A stretch of 64,000 nt of DNA, from assembly GCF_001971725.1 (NCBI RefSeq), contig NZ_CP019388.1:1488001-1552000 (forward strand). The letters are read 5' to 3'. The notes beneath the pieces were generated by a model. The model saw only the letters and a program-made list of their open reading frames with translations. It was not told the origin of the DNA and searched no databases. Positions 1 through 8,462 of this stretch are shown here, piece after piece. The first letter of the stretch is position 1, and each line of letters begins with the position of its first letter. This DNA is from Winogradskyella sp. J14-2 (GTDB lineage: Bacteria > Bacteroidota > Bacteroidia > Flavobacteriales > Flavobacteriaceae). The position numbers and the translations under genes are program-made.

Positions 1-995
1 TTTTTATCACCCATTCGTTCTTTTATCGTACCATTCCAAGAATTCTCATCGTGATTGGTGATGAAGTTCATTAAGATATCGTCTTCATCATAATCGTTTG
101 AAACCTTGTTTATGTATGCATCAAAATCTTCTGTTGTTTTTTCGCCTTTTGCCATTGCGTTCATTAAATGATGGCCATCCCAAGCATACGCCATATCAAA
201 CAAATCTCCATCTAATAATTCTGGTTCCCAAGCTTCGGCAAGCATAAAAACGTTGGTTTCACTTCTTAATATTGAAATAGCCGTTTTCCAGAAATCTAGT
301 GGTACCGAACCTGCAACATCACATCTAAAGCCATCTACACCTTCTTCCTTTACCCAGTACAACATATCTTCAATCATTTCTTGGCGCATACTTTGATTGT
401 CGTAATTGAGATCTGCGACGTCTGTCCAATCCGTGCCTTTTGGATGAATGATTTCACCAGACTCGTTTTTTGTATAATATTCAGGATGATTTTTTATCCA
501 TTCGTGATCCCAACCTGTATGGTTTGGTACCCAATCTAAAATCACGTAAATTCCGTTTTCGTGAGCGGTTTTAACTAGTTCTCTAAAATCTTCTTTGTTA
601 CCAAATTCAGGGTTGATTTTAGTAAAATCTGTTACTGCGTAATAACTTCCTAAATATTTAGCTTGTTCTTCTTCTGGGAATTCTGAAGCAAACTTTCCTC
701 CTTCAGCCTTTCGTTTCGTTTCTGAAATTGGGAATACAGGCATTAACCATATCACTTTGACTCCCAACGCTTTTAGCGTTGGAATGTCTTTTGTAAATTC
801 ATCAAAAGTACCTTCTGGTGAATATTGACGAATGTTAGCTTCGTAAATCACGGCAGTTTCCAAAACCTCATCTGAAATCGGTTCAATTTCAACACTCGTT
901 TTTGGCTCGTCTTCTATTATTTTGCTTTCTTTTTTTTCTTCTTTACAATTTGCAAACAGCGCAATTGCAAAAAAGGTAAATATTAGTTTTTTCAT
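1..995 (-). CDS. GH13 alpha-amylase family lipoprotein (partial, C-terminus outside window)
   Basis: Glycoside hydrolase family 13 enzyme expected to cleave alpha-1,4 links of starch oligosaccharides in the periplasm or at the cell surface. The ATG is at 993-995 and the frame stays open to base 1, so about 331 residues are seen and the C-terminus is missing. A lipoprotein signal with Cys17 (LFANCKEE) starts the protein. GH13 motifs are visible in order: DWVPNHTG, GFRCDVAG with the nucleophile Asp near residue 223, LAEAWEP with the acid Glu near 252, and TNHDEN with the third acid near 312. Only 2 bases separate it from the upstream GH13 stop, so the two are one transcript. The family is clear; the exact substrate is inferred from the locus. 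Confidence 0.9.
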   Translation of the reverse strand, partial: MKKLIFTFFAIALFANCKEEKKESKIIEDEPKTSVEIEPISDEVLETAVIYEANIRQYSPEGTFDEFTKDIPTLKALGVKVIWLMPVFPISETKRKAEGGKFASEFPEEEQAKYLGSYYAVTDFTKINPEFGNKEDFRELVKTAHENGIYVILDWVPNHTGWDHEWIKNHPEYYTKNESGEIIHPKGTDWTDVADLNYDNQSMRQEMIEDMLYWVKEEGVDGFRCDVAGSVPLDFWKTAISILRSETNVFMLAEAWEPELLDGDLFDMAYAWDGHHLMNAMAKGEKTTEDFDAYINKVSNDYDEDDILMNFITNHDENSWNGTIKERMGDK

Positions 996-997
996 GA

Positions 998-2890
998 TTA
1001 CTTTATCTTAAGTATAAATGATTCTAAAGGTTTTATATCAATACGAACTTGGGCTTTACCGCCTTCAACTTTTAAAGTTGAAGTATAATTCTTGTACAAC
1101 TGGTCTTCAACTTGATAGTCGCCATCTTTCAACTTTAATTTTGAGATTAAATCTTCTGGTAATTGCAATTCAAAACCATAAATGTTTTCAGCATTAAAGT
1201 TTGAAATTATAATGAGTTTTTCATTAGCACTCCAACGTGCAAAACTTAAGACTTTATCGTTATACCATTCTGTATGTTGCTGATTATAGTGTTGCAAATC
1301 TTGATAGTCTCCCATTAAAGCATCACTGGTAATGGTGAAGTTTAACAAGCGCTTGTAGAAATCTCTCAAGTTTTTTTCGGCTTCGGTAGATTGGCCGCCA
1401 TCAAACTGTTTGTTGTTTACCCAACGCACAACGCTAGGCACACTTCCGTAATCGAAAATGGATGTTCGTATTGGGTCACCAAAACCTAAATCTTCTTCAG
1501 CTTTTTCACCCAATTCCTGACCAAAATAGACCATTGTTGGTGAGGTACTTATGGTTGCAGAAACGACCATTGCTGGTTTTCCTTTTTCAGCATTACCAGC
1601 AAAATCTGGACTTGCAATACGTTGCTCGTCGTGATTTTCTAAAAAGTGAAGCATATGATGCTCAATATCTTTTAAATCCTCTTGAATTGGAGGAATGTTG
1701 TACGTACTTCCATGACCTTGCATTACGTGTTTTAAGGTATCATACAATTGTACCTTGTCGTACAAGTAATCCATTTTTCCTTTTTTGATGTAAGCTCTAT
1801 ACAAATGTGGTTGGTAAACCTCAGCCAATAAAAATGCCTCTGGATTCTTCATTTTAATGTGGGAATTCATGTAACTCCAAAATTCTACAGGCACCATTTC
1901 TGCCATATCAAATCGGAAACCATCTACACCTTTGGCTGTCCAATACAGGGCAACGTCTTTAAACTTTACCCAAGAACTAGGCACTGTTTTGTCTTTCCAA
2001 AAGTTATAATGTGCTTTATAATCTTTGTTATCGAAACCTTCAGGAAGTTCGTCAAAATCTTTTTTGCCATCTGGATTGATTCCATAGTTCACTTTTACGG
2101 TTTCGTACCAATCGTTCATATTGGGCTGCGACGCTCTTGAACCATTACCTGTCCATTTTGCAGGAATTTCTTCAAACTTTCCGTCAGCTTTGGGATGATT
2201 TTCGCCTCCTAAAGGCTGATAACCGTTTTTCCAATTGGGCACTTTAAAAGCTTCACCTGGATTGTAATAAAAGTTGTTATTGACTGCGTAAGTCACAGTT
2301 TTATCATCTTCTGCTCCAAAATCCGTTGTGCCTTCAGGATTAGTTAAACTCTGATAATTTCGAGCCACGTGGTTTGGAACAATATCTATTAACACTTTTA
2401 AACCTGCGTTGTGCGAACGCTCGATTAAGGCTTCAAACTCTTGTAATCGGTTTTCTACATTTTCAGCTAAATCTGGATTTACATTATAATAATCCTTAAC
2501 CGCATAAGGCGAACCTGCACGACCTTTAACGACATCAGGATCATCGTTAGAAATTCCGTATTTTGAATAGTCGGTAATTACACCGTGATGTGGCACACCT
2601 GTGTACCAAATATGTGTCACTCCCAAATCCTTAATTTCAGCAAGTGCTTTATCCGTGAAATCGTTGAATTTACCAACTCCATTTTCTTCTAAAGTTCCCC
2701 AAGGTTTGTTGTTGGTATTGGTATTTCCGAATAAACGTGTAAACACCTGATATACGACTTCTTTCTTTTTTATTTTGGGCATTTTTTCTTCGGTTTTGTC
2801 GGTAAGTGTAGTCCTTTCTTTGGTTTCATCTTTGCAAGCCAAAATGGTAAGCAATAGAAACGCTATAATGTATGTTGTTTTTGTTTTCAT
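998..2890 (-). CDS. GH13 alpha-amylase family lipoprotein
   Basis: A 630-residue GH13 enzyme with a lipoprotein signal (Cys19 in TILACKDE), so probably membrane-anchored in the periplasm or on the surface. Motifs: DIVPNHVA, GFRFDMAEMVP (nucleophile near residue 328), LLAEVYQP (acid near 355) and LENHDEQR (near 418). A beta-sandwich-like C-terminal region follows the barrel. It lies immediately before a second GH13 gene (2-base gap) and after GH31, in the minus-strand alpha-glucan operon. The two adjacent GH13 proteins differ in the residues around the nucleophile (RFDMAE versus RCDVAG), which suggests different oligosaccharide preferences rather than a simple recent duplication. Alpha-glucan activity is inferred from family and context. 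Confidence 0.92.
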   Translation of the reverse strand: MKTKTTYIIAFLLLTILACKDETKERTTLTDKTEEKMPKIKKKEVVYQVFTRLFGNTNTNNKPWGTLEENGVGKFNDFTDKALAEIKDLGVTHIWYTGVPHHGVITDYSKYGISNDDPDVVKGRAGSPYAVKDYYNVNPDLAENVENRLQEFEALIERSHNAGLKVLIDIVPNHVARNYQSLTNPEGTTDFGAEDDKTVTYAVNNNFYYNPGEAFKVPNWKNGYQPLGGENHPKADGKFEEIPAKWTGNGSRASQPNMNDWYETVKVNYGINPDGKKDFDELPEGFDNKDYKAHYNFWKDKTVPSSWVKFKDVALYWTAKGVDGFRFDMAEMVPVEFWSYMNSHIKMKNPEAFLLAEVYQPHLYRAYIKKGKMDYLYDKVQLYDTLKHVMQGHGSTYNIPPIQEDLKDIEHHMLHFLENHDEQRIASPDFAGNAEKGKPAMVVSATISTSPTMVYFGQELGEKAEEDLGFGDPIRTSIFDYGSVPSVVRWVNNKQFDGGQSTEAEKNLRDFYKRLLNFTITSDALMGDYQDLQHYNQQHTEWYNDKVLSFARWSANEKLIIISNFNAENIYGFELQLPEDLISKLKLKDGDYQVEDQLYKNYTSTLKVEGGKAQVRIDIKPLESFILKIK

Positions 2891-2900
2891 TATTGTTAGT

Positions 2901-2932
2901 AGACCTGCGAGGTTTTAAAACCTGCTAGGTCT
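2901..2932. repeat. Palindromic intergenic repeat (REP-like)
   Basis: The 54-base gap between the GH31 and GH13 genes carries nested inverted repeats: AGACCT/AGGTCT outside and AGGTTTT/AAAACCT inside, separated by GCG and GCT. There is no T-run suited to a strong terminator on the minus strand. From memory, very similar AGACCTGCGAGGTTTT-type palindromes occur dispersed in flavobacterial genomes; this was not searched. Confidence 0.6.
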
Positions 2933-2944
2933 TGGTATTTGGTT

Positions 2945-5425
2945 TTATCTCTTTAACTTTATTTTAATTTCCTTTTCGGTTGAAGTATCCCAACTCACAT
3001 TTAGGGTTAAGGTTTTATGTTTTGAATTATAAGTTCCTTCAACCTTTTTCTTACCTACTTTAATTTTTTTAGGTTCCTTCTTGATGTTATGAATGGTTAA
3101 GTCTATCGTTCTTGATTTAGCTGAATAGTTTTTGCCAGTTTCAGCTTCAAATTCTATTTCTAACCAATTGCCATCAACTTCAGCTTCGAACTCTAAAATC
3201 TGATAAGCTTCGTTCTCGATTGGATTGGCTGTTTTTCCATCATCAAAATAGAATTCTCGCTCAGATTCTTTTATAGAATCATCGTGGTAGTATTGCAATT
3301 GAAACCTACTGTCATCATAATCTTCTGTAGTCTGAACCATATCGGTTAATGGAATAAATGCACCTGCTCTTACATAAACGGGAATAAAATCTTCTCGCAA
3401 CTGAACGGTCTTTGTTGTGCCTCCTTCTGTAATCTTATCAGTCTCAATATCAAACCACTTTGAACCTTTTGGAAAGTAAATTTCTTGCTCTTTTTTACCT
3501 GCTTCTAAAACTGGCGATACTAAAATATCATTTCCCCATAAATAGGTTTTGGTATAATTGAATAATTCAGGATTGTTAGGTTCTTCAAATAATAATGGAC
3601 GCATTAATGGCTTTCCATACTTGTGATTTTCGTATACCAAATTATAGTTATATGGTAATAATCTGTATCGCATTGCAATGGCAAAACTCGCTAATCGCTT
3701 GGCTTTTTCACTTCTGTAAATTGGCTCGCTTGGTACATCTTCTTGAGCGTGCGGTCTAAAAATTGGATTGAATGCTCCATACTGCAACCAACGTACATAA
3801 AGCTCATCATCTAAATTTGCGCCTGCAAAACCACCTAAATCACTATGCATATACGCCAAACCTTGCATTCCCATTTGCAATGCAATTTCAGGTTGACTTT
3901 GCAGTCCTCCCCAAGTTCGGTTAACATCGCCAGACCAAGGTATCATTCCGTAACGTTGACTACCAGAATACCCAGCACGCATTAAAATAAATGGCCTTGT
4001 TTCTGGGAAATCGCGTTCGTAACCTTCATAGATTAAACGTGCCCAATCGTGGCCGTAAATATTATGCACTTCGGAAGCCGAACCAGTATGATGTTGTACC
4101 CAATCTGGATGGACTTCTGGTTCACCTAAATCTCCCCAAACACCAGCCACACCTTTATTGGCCAAATCTTTATAAATATCCCAAAACCATTGTTCGCCTT
4201 CTGGTTTGTAGATGTCAATAATGCCAGTGTTTCCGAAGTAAAAATCGTACCTAGCATCGTTTCCTAAAGAATCTTTAGCTAATATATTTTTAGCCACAGC
4301 TTCATCCCACTTTTTAGAGGTCGTCAATATAAAAGGTTCTGTAATCGGAATGGCCTTGACACCTTTATCGTTAAGGCGTTTTACCATACCTTCAAAATCT
4401 GGAAATGAATCTCGGAAGATTTCCAAATTTCCCATAGTGCCTTTAATATCTTTACCAAACCAGTATAAGTCTAAAATAATGGCATCTACAGGAATTTTTT
4501 CTTCTTTGAATTTTGCTATGGTTTCCTCAACTTCTTGTTGTGAATGGTATCCAAATCGGCTCGAAAAATTACCTAAAGCCCAACGTGGTAGCATCGGTTG
4601 CTTTCCTGTGAGATTGGTATAATTATTCAACATATCGTACCACGATTCTCCTACGATGATTTGATAGGTTTTACGACCAGAAACGGTTTCGTAAGTTAAG
4701 GTGTTATCGCCTTTGTTGTCCAAATCCAAATACCCAATTGGTGCATTGTCAAAGTGAATCATATATTGATTGGACGACAATACGATTGGCATTGTGTAAT
4801 TCATCAACTCGCTATGCGTTTCGTAACCATAATGCGCTCGGTTGTACAATGGCAACCTGTATCCTCTGCGGTTCATACCTAAAGCTCTTGCGCCTCCGCC
4901 ATAAAGGACTTCATCTTTTAATAGGTTGAATTCAATTTTTTCGGTGGAATCGGCAACGATGTTGTCTTTTACCATATCCATTGGCTCGTGCTTACTTTTG
5001 TAGTAGCCGCGTTTTTCGGAAGTAATGAATTTGTCTTTGTAGTAATATGAAATTTGGAAAGGTGATTTCTGGATTTTTACTGTTGTAAAATAGTTGCAAT
5101 TGAGGTTTGAAGGCAAACAATCCTTTAAACTGTTTGAACCAATAAATTCTAGAATACCACCATTAGTTATTTTAAGACTCACATCAGAGTTTTTAGTATG
5201 TTGAGCTACAGCATGACTTTCTTTTTTTTGACTTTCGCCTTTTGGAATAAACGTGGTCTCAATAGTATTTTGAGAATAAAATTGAAATATATATTCACCA
5301 TCGTTAGTGGTAACGCTTAATTTTCCATTTTCAAGTTGATGCGATTGGTATACACGGTTTGGGTTTTGTGCAACTACTGAAACCGTTATGAAGAAAATTG
5401 AGATGTATAGGATGATATGTTTCAT
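2945..5425 (-). CDS. GH31 alpha-glucosidase
   Basis: An 826-residue glycoside hydrolase family 31 protein, expected to release glucose from the non-reducing ends of maltodextrins or isomalto-type branches. A cleavable signal peptide (MKHIILYISIFFITVSVVAQ) directs export, and there is no lipobox. An N-terminal beta-sandwich is followed by the (beta/alpha)8 barrel with the nucleophile Asp in GVWGDLGEPEVH (near residue 431) and the acid/base Asp in WSGDVNRTWGG (near 497). The C-terminal part has the usual DUF5110-like beta domains. It sits inside the minus-strand alpha-glucan operon between the esterase and two GH13 enzymes. Alpha-xylosidase or transglucosidase activity cannot be excluded on sequence alone. 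Confidence 0.92.
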   Translation of the reverse strand: MKHIILYISIFFITVSVVAQNPNRVYQSHQLENGKLSVTTNDGEYIFQFYSQNTIETTFIPKGESQKKESHAVAQHTKNSDVSLKITNGGILEFIGSNSLKDCLPSNLNCNYFTTVKIQKSPFQISYYYKDKFITSEKRGYYKSKHEPMDMVKDNIVADSTEKIEFNLLKDEVLYGGGARALGMNRRGYRLPLYNRAHYGYETHSELMNYTMPIVLSSNQYMIHFDNAPIGYLDLDNKGDNTLTYETVSGRKTYQIIVGESWYDMLNNYTNLTGKQPMLPRWALGNFSSRFGYHSQQEVEETIAKFKEEKIPVDAIILDLYWFGKDIKGTMGNLEIFRDSFPDFEGMVKRLNDKGVKAIPITEPFILTTSKKWDEAVAKNILAKDSLGNDARYDFYFGNTGIIDIYKPEGEQWFWDIYKDLANKGVAGVWGDLGEPEVHPDWVQHHTGSASEVHNIYGHDWARLIYEGYERDFPETRPFILMRAGYSGSQRYGMIPWSGDVNRTWGGLQSQPEIALQMGMQGLAYMHSDLGGFAGANLDDELYVRWLQYGAFNPIFRPHAQEDVPSEPIYRSEKAKRLASFAIAMRYRLLPYNYNLVYENHKYGKPLMRPLLFEEPNNPELFNYTKTYLWGNDILVSPVLEAGKKEQEIYFPKGSKWFDIETDKITEGGTTKTVQLREDFIPVYVRAGAFIPLTDMVQTTEDYDDSRFQLQYYHDDSIKESEREFYFDDGKTANPIENEAYQILEFEAEVDGNWLEIEFEAETGKNYSAKSRTIDLTIHNIKKEPKKIKVGKKKVEGTYNSKHKTLTLNVSWDTSTEKEIKIKLKR

Positions 5426-5437
5426 ATAATTTAATAA

Positions 5438-5462
5438 GATCCTGAAACGAGTTCAGGATGAC
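5438..5462. repeat. Short palindromic repeat between GH31 and esterase genes
   Basis: ATCCTGAA (5439-5446) and TTCAGGAT (5452-5459) form a perfect 8-bp inverted repeat with a 5-base loop, followed by GAC. From memory this GTTCAGGATGAC-type palindrome is a common dispersed element in flavobacteria. No terminator-like T-run follows on the minus strand. Confidence 0.6.
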
Positions 5463-5473
5463 AATTAATGGAT

Positions 5474-6463
5474 TTAGTTACCTAACAAAAACGTTAACGG
5501 TTGATCTAACCTTGCATTCCAAGAATTTTCAGAATGGTCTGTACCTTCAAAAAATAAGTTCTTAGCGTTGTCTTCTGTATATCCTTTTTGTTTTAAAATA
5601 GCGTCAACTCTTGGTGCGTATTGTGGATAATGTTGGTCTAAAGTTTTGTTACCGTAATCGAAATACAATTTGTGTTGTCCTGCTTGTGGCAGATTATCCT
5701 CCATATATTTAAATATAGCATCTGGTATAGGATTATCTTCTCTTGGTGCAGCACCAATCCAATGCGTAGACAAACAAGCAGCTCCTCCAAATACTTCAGG
5801 ATATTCACTAATAGCATACATAGACATTAATCCTCCCATACTAGAACCCATTACAAAAGTGTGTTCTTGGTCTGTATACACAGAATACGTGCTATCTATT
5901 ACAGGTTTTAATTCTTCAACAATAAACTTTAAATAATTATTGCCATAAAATTTAGTATCCTTATCAGCATTTACAGCTTCTTCTAATAAGCTTTCACGAG
6001 TTTCTTCGTCTAAATAAGAATCGAACGCCTTTTGAGGAAATAAATCTTGCCATCGGTTTTTAGGTATATTATTAATACCAACTATAATAAAATTCTCGAC
6101 TCTATCATCTTCTCTTAATTGTGTTGCCCACTCATCAATTTTCCATTCTTGTTTGTTCCATGTTGTGGTACTATCAAACAACATTTGTCCATCGTGCATA
6201 TATAAGACGTTGTATTTTTTATCTTCGGAATAGTCTTCAGGCAACCAAACATCAACTGGTCTTGGTTTTATGTATTCTGATGGAAAATCTTCAACTCGCA
6301 ACAATTTTCCTGAAGCTAGTTTGGCATCTTCAACCATTTTGAATTTAACCATAGATTGTTCTTCACTATTCTGTACTGGTGTTGATGTGTCATGCTTTTT
6401 AGTGTCTTCTTTGCAAGAAAATACCAGTAAACTGAAGCAAATTATCATGCTCAATTTTTTCAT
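5474..6463 (-). CDS. Alpha/beta-hydrolase esterase lipoprotein (esterase D/enterochelin-esterase-like)
   Basis: A 329-residue putative esterase with a lipoprotein signal (Cys17 in LVFSCKED). It has the esterase-family pattern: VDVWLPEDYSEDKKYNVLYMHDGQ near the N-terminus, the nucleophile elbow GSSMGG near residue 207, and a late His in GTDHSENSW. Proteins of this type occur within starch/maltose loci of flavobacteria, sometimes annotated as alpha-dextrin endo-1,6-glucosidase partners or simply esterases. The substrate is unknown; a role in removing acyl groups from dietary or algal glucans is only an inference. The start lies 2 bases after the stop of the upstream GH13 gene, so they are probably co-translated. 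Confidence 0.82.
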   Translation of the reverse strand: MKKLSMIICFSLLVFSCKEDTKKHDTSTPVQNSEEQSMVKFKMVEDAKLASGKLLRVEDFPSEYIKPRPVDVWLPEDYSEDKKYNVLYMHDGQMLFDSTTTWNKQEWKIDEWATQLREDDRVENFIIVGINNIPKNRWQDLFPQKAFDSYLDEETRESLLEEAVNADKDTKFYGNNYLKFIVEELKPVIDSTYSVYTDQEHTFVMGSSMGGLMSMYAISEYPEVFGGAACLSTHWIGAAPREDNPIPDAIFKYMEDNLPQAGQHKLYFDYGNKTLDQHYPQYAPRVDAILKQKGYTEDNAKNLFFEGTDHSENSWNARLDQPLTFLLGN

Positions 6464-6465
6464 CT

Positions 6466-8427
6466 TTATAGCTTTGTGGTTAGAATAGTAACACCTTTAG
6501 ATTTTAGTTCTATAACTTCTCCCCATTTTTCGGTTTCGCCAGTAATAATATTTTTAAGTGTCTTGCCTTTTAATCCCATTTCCTCTTGGTAATTAAGATC
6601 AATCGTAATGAGTTCTTCATTCTTATTAAGAATTAAAACCACGGTTTCATCTCCTAATGTACGATACAAAAAGTACGTACCTACGAATGGTGCAAAATGC
6701 ACTGTTTTTCCGTCGTGAATGGCTTTACTATGTTTTCTGTAATTGAAAAGCTTTTTAATGAACATCTGCATATCTTTCTGTTCATCTGTTAAGCCTTTAC
6801 CTGTAAACGCATTAACAGCATCACCTTCCCAACCACCCGGAAAATCAGTTCTGATTAAACCATGGTCACCAGGTTTTTCAAAATCGTCCATTAAGATTTC
6901 AGTACCGTAATACATCTGCATAATTCTTGGCAATACGGCGTAGGTCGCCATTGCCATTTTGGTATTGGTAATATCACCTTCCATTTCTGTGAATATTCGG
7001 CTTTTATCATGGTTACCTTCAAAAACCATAATGTCTTTTGGACTCGCATAATGGAAGTCGTTTGCCAAACCTTCATAGATTTTTACCAAACCTTTGTCCC
7101 AAGCTTCATCTTCCTTTATACCATCAACAACGAGCTTTTGCATCGCAAAGTCCATTGTAGAACGCAAATTAGAATCGTAACCATCTCTGTTATTGGCACC
7201 TTCTTGCCAATACCCAATTAATAACGGATTGTAGCTCCACTCTTCGCCTACAATACTAAAATTTGGATACTCGGTCATTATAGCGCCAGCCCAATCACTC
7301 ATAAAATCCTTGTCTGGATAAGGATAAGTGTCTTGACGAATACCACCAAGTTGGGCAGTTTCAATCCACCAAATACTATTTTGAATGATGTACTTGGCCA
7401 TAAAAGGATTTTTTTGATTCAAATCTGGCATTGTCGCTACAAACCAACCTTGAGACATGCCATCATGGTCGGCTTTTGAAGCATAAATATCTTGATTTGT
7501 AGTACGTCTATGATTAGAATTAATTGTGAAATCATTGCCCCAATTTTCTATGTTTTCCTCGTAATTTTCTTGAAGATTTACCCAGTCCTTAAATGGTAAA
7601 TCTTTCATCCACCAATGGTATAATCCACAATGGTTGGCCACTTGATCCATTACGAGTTTCATCCCTTTTTCTCTCAGCTTAGCTGATAACTCTTTGTAAT
7701 CCTCTAAAGTTCCGAAGCGTGGATCAATTTGATACAGATCTGTTACCGCGTAACCATGATAAGACCCTCTTTTCATATCGTTGGTTAATAGAGGTTGTGG
7801 CCAAACTGCGGTGAAACCTAAATCGTGAATGTAATCAATGTGTTTTATAACTCCTTCAATATCACCACCATGTCTTGCATAGTCATCATTTCTATTTATG
7901 GTTTGCTCTTTCATTTTAGGACCACCCTCAATGCCCAATGGTGTATCATTTAGAGTATTTCCATTAACAAAACGGTCTGGCGTAATAAGATAAATGGCAT
8001 CTGAACTATTGAAACCTACATAATCTTCAGCAGATTTTTCTCGTGCTTTTAACTCGTAAGTTTGCGTTAATTCGGTGCCATCTTTCTGTTTAAAAAAAAT
8101 ATTGAATTTACCTGGCTTAGCACTCTCAGCAATTTCTAAATCTAAAAACAGATAGTTTGGACTATCGGCTTTATGGACTTCTTTAAGTGTGATTCCAGAT
8201 TTTGAAATTTCAACTTTAGCATTACCAATATTTGGATGTTTAACCAAAAGTTGAAGCGCTTTGTTTTGAAAGCCTGTCCACCAAAATGGTGGTTCAACTC
8301 TGTCAATGTCATTCACTTCAACTACTGGTTTATCTTCAGTTTCAGTCGTAGTAGACTCTGCCTCTTCTTTACAAGACCACATTAAAACGATTGAAAAAAG
8401 TGTTATAACTAATGATAGTTTCTTCAT
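6466..8427 (-). CDS. GH13 neopullulanase/cyclomaltodextrinase-like lipoprotein
   Basis: A 653-residue GH13 enzyme with a lipoprotein signal (Cys19 in LMWSCKEE). An N-terminal immunoglobulin-like domain (about residues 40-130, VEPPFWWTGFQNKALQLL) is typical of cyclomaltodextrinase/neopullulanase enzymes such as SusA. The barrel carries MDQVANHCG, GGIRQDTYPYPD (nucleophile near 362), IVGEEWSY (acid near 394) and EGNHDKSR (near 473). The nucleophile motif GIRQDT, with Gln before the Asp, is characteristic of the SusA-like Bacteroidetes subgroup. It is the most likely periplasmic maltodextrin endo-hydrolase in the locus. A 35-base gap separates it from the GH65 gene upstream. Confidence 0.92.
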   Translation of the reverse strand: MKKLSLVITLFSIVLMWSCKEEAESTTTETEDKPVVEVNDIDRVEPPFWWTGFQNKALQLLVKHPNIGNAKVEISKSGITLKEVHKADSPNYLFLDLEIAESAKPGKFNIFFKQKDGTELTQTYELKAREKSAEDYVGFNSSDAIYLITPDRFVNGNTLNDTPLGIEGGPKMKEQTINRNDDYARHGGDIEGVIKHIDYIHDLGFTAVWPQPLLTNDMKRGSYHGYAVTDLYQIDPRFGTLEDYKELSAKLREKGMKLVMDQVANHCGLYHWWMKDLPFKDWVNLQENYEENIENWGNDFTINSNHRRTTNQDIYASKADHDGMSQGWFVATMPDLNQKNPFMAKYIIQNSIWWIETAQLGGIRQDTYPYPDKDFMSDWAGAIMTEYPNFSIVGEEWSYNPLLIGYWQEGANNRDGYDSNLRSTMDFAMQKLVVDGIKEDEAWDKGLVKIYEGLANDFHYASPKDIMVFEGNHDKSRIFTEMEGDITNTKMAMATYAVLPRIMQMYYGTEILMDDFEKPGDHGLIRTDFPGGWEGDAVNAFTGKGLTDEQKDMQMFIKKLFNYRKHSKAIHDGKTVHFAPFVGTYFLYRTLGDETVVLILNKNEELITIDLNYQEEMGLKGKTLKNIITGETEKWGEVIELKSKGVTILTTKL

Positions 8428-8462
8428 AATAATAAGTTTAATGTTCTTGTAAAATTTAACAG

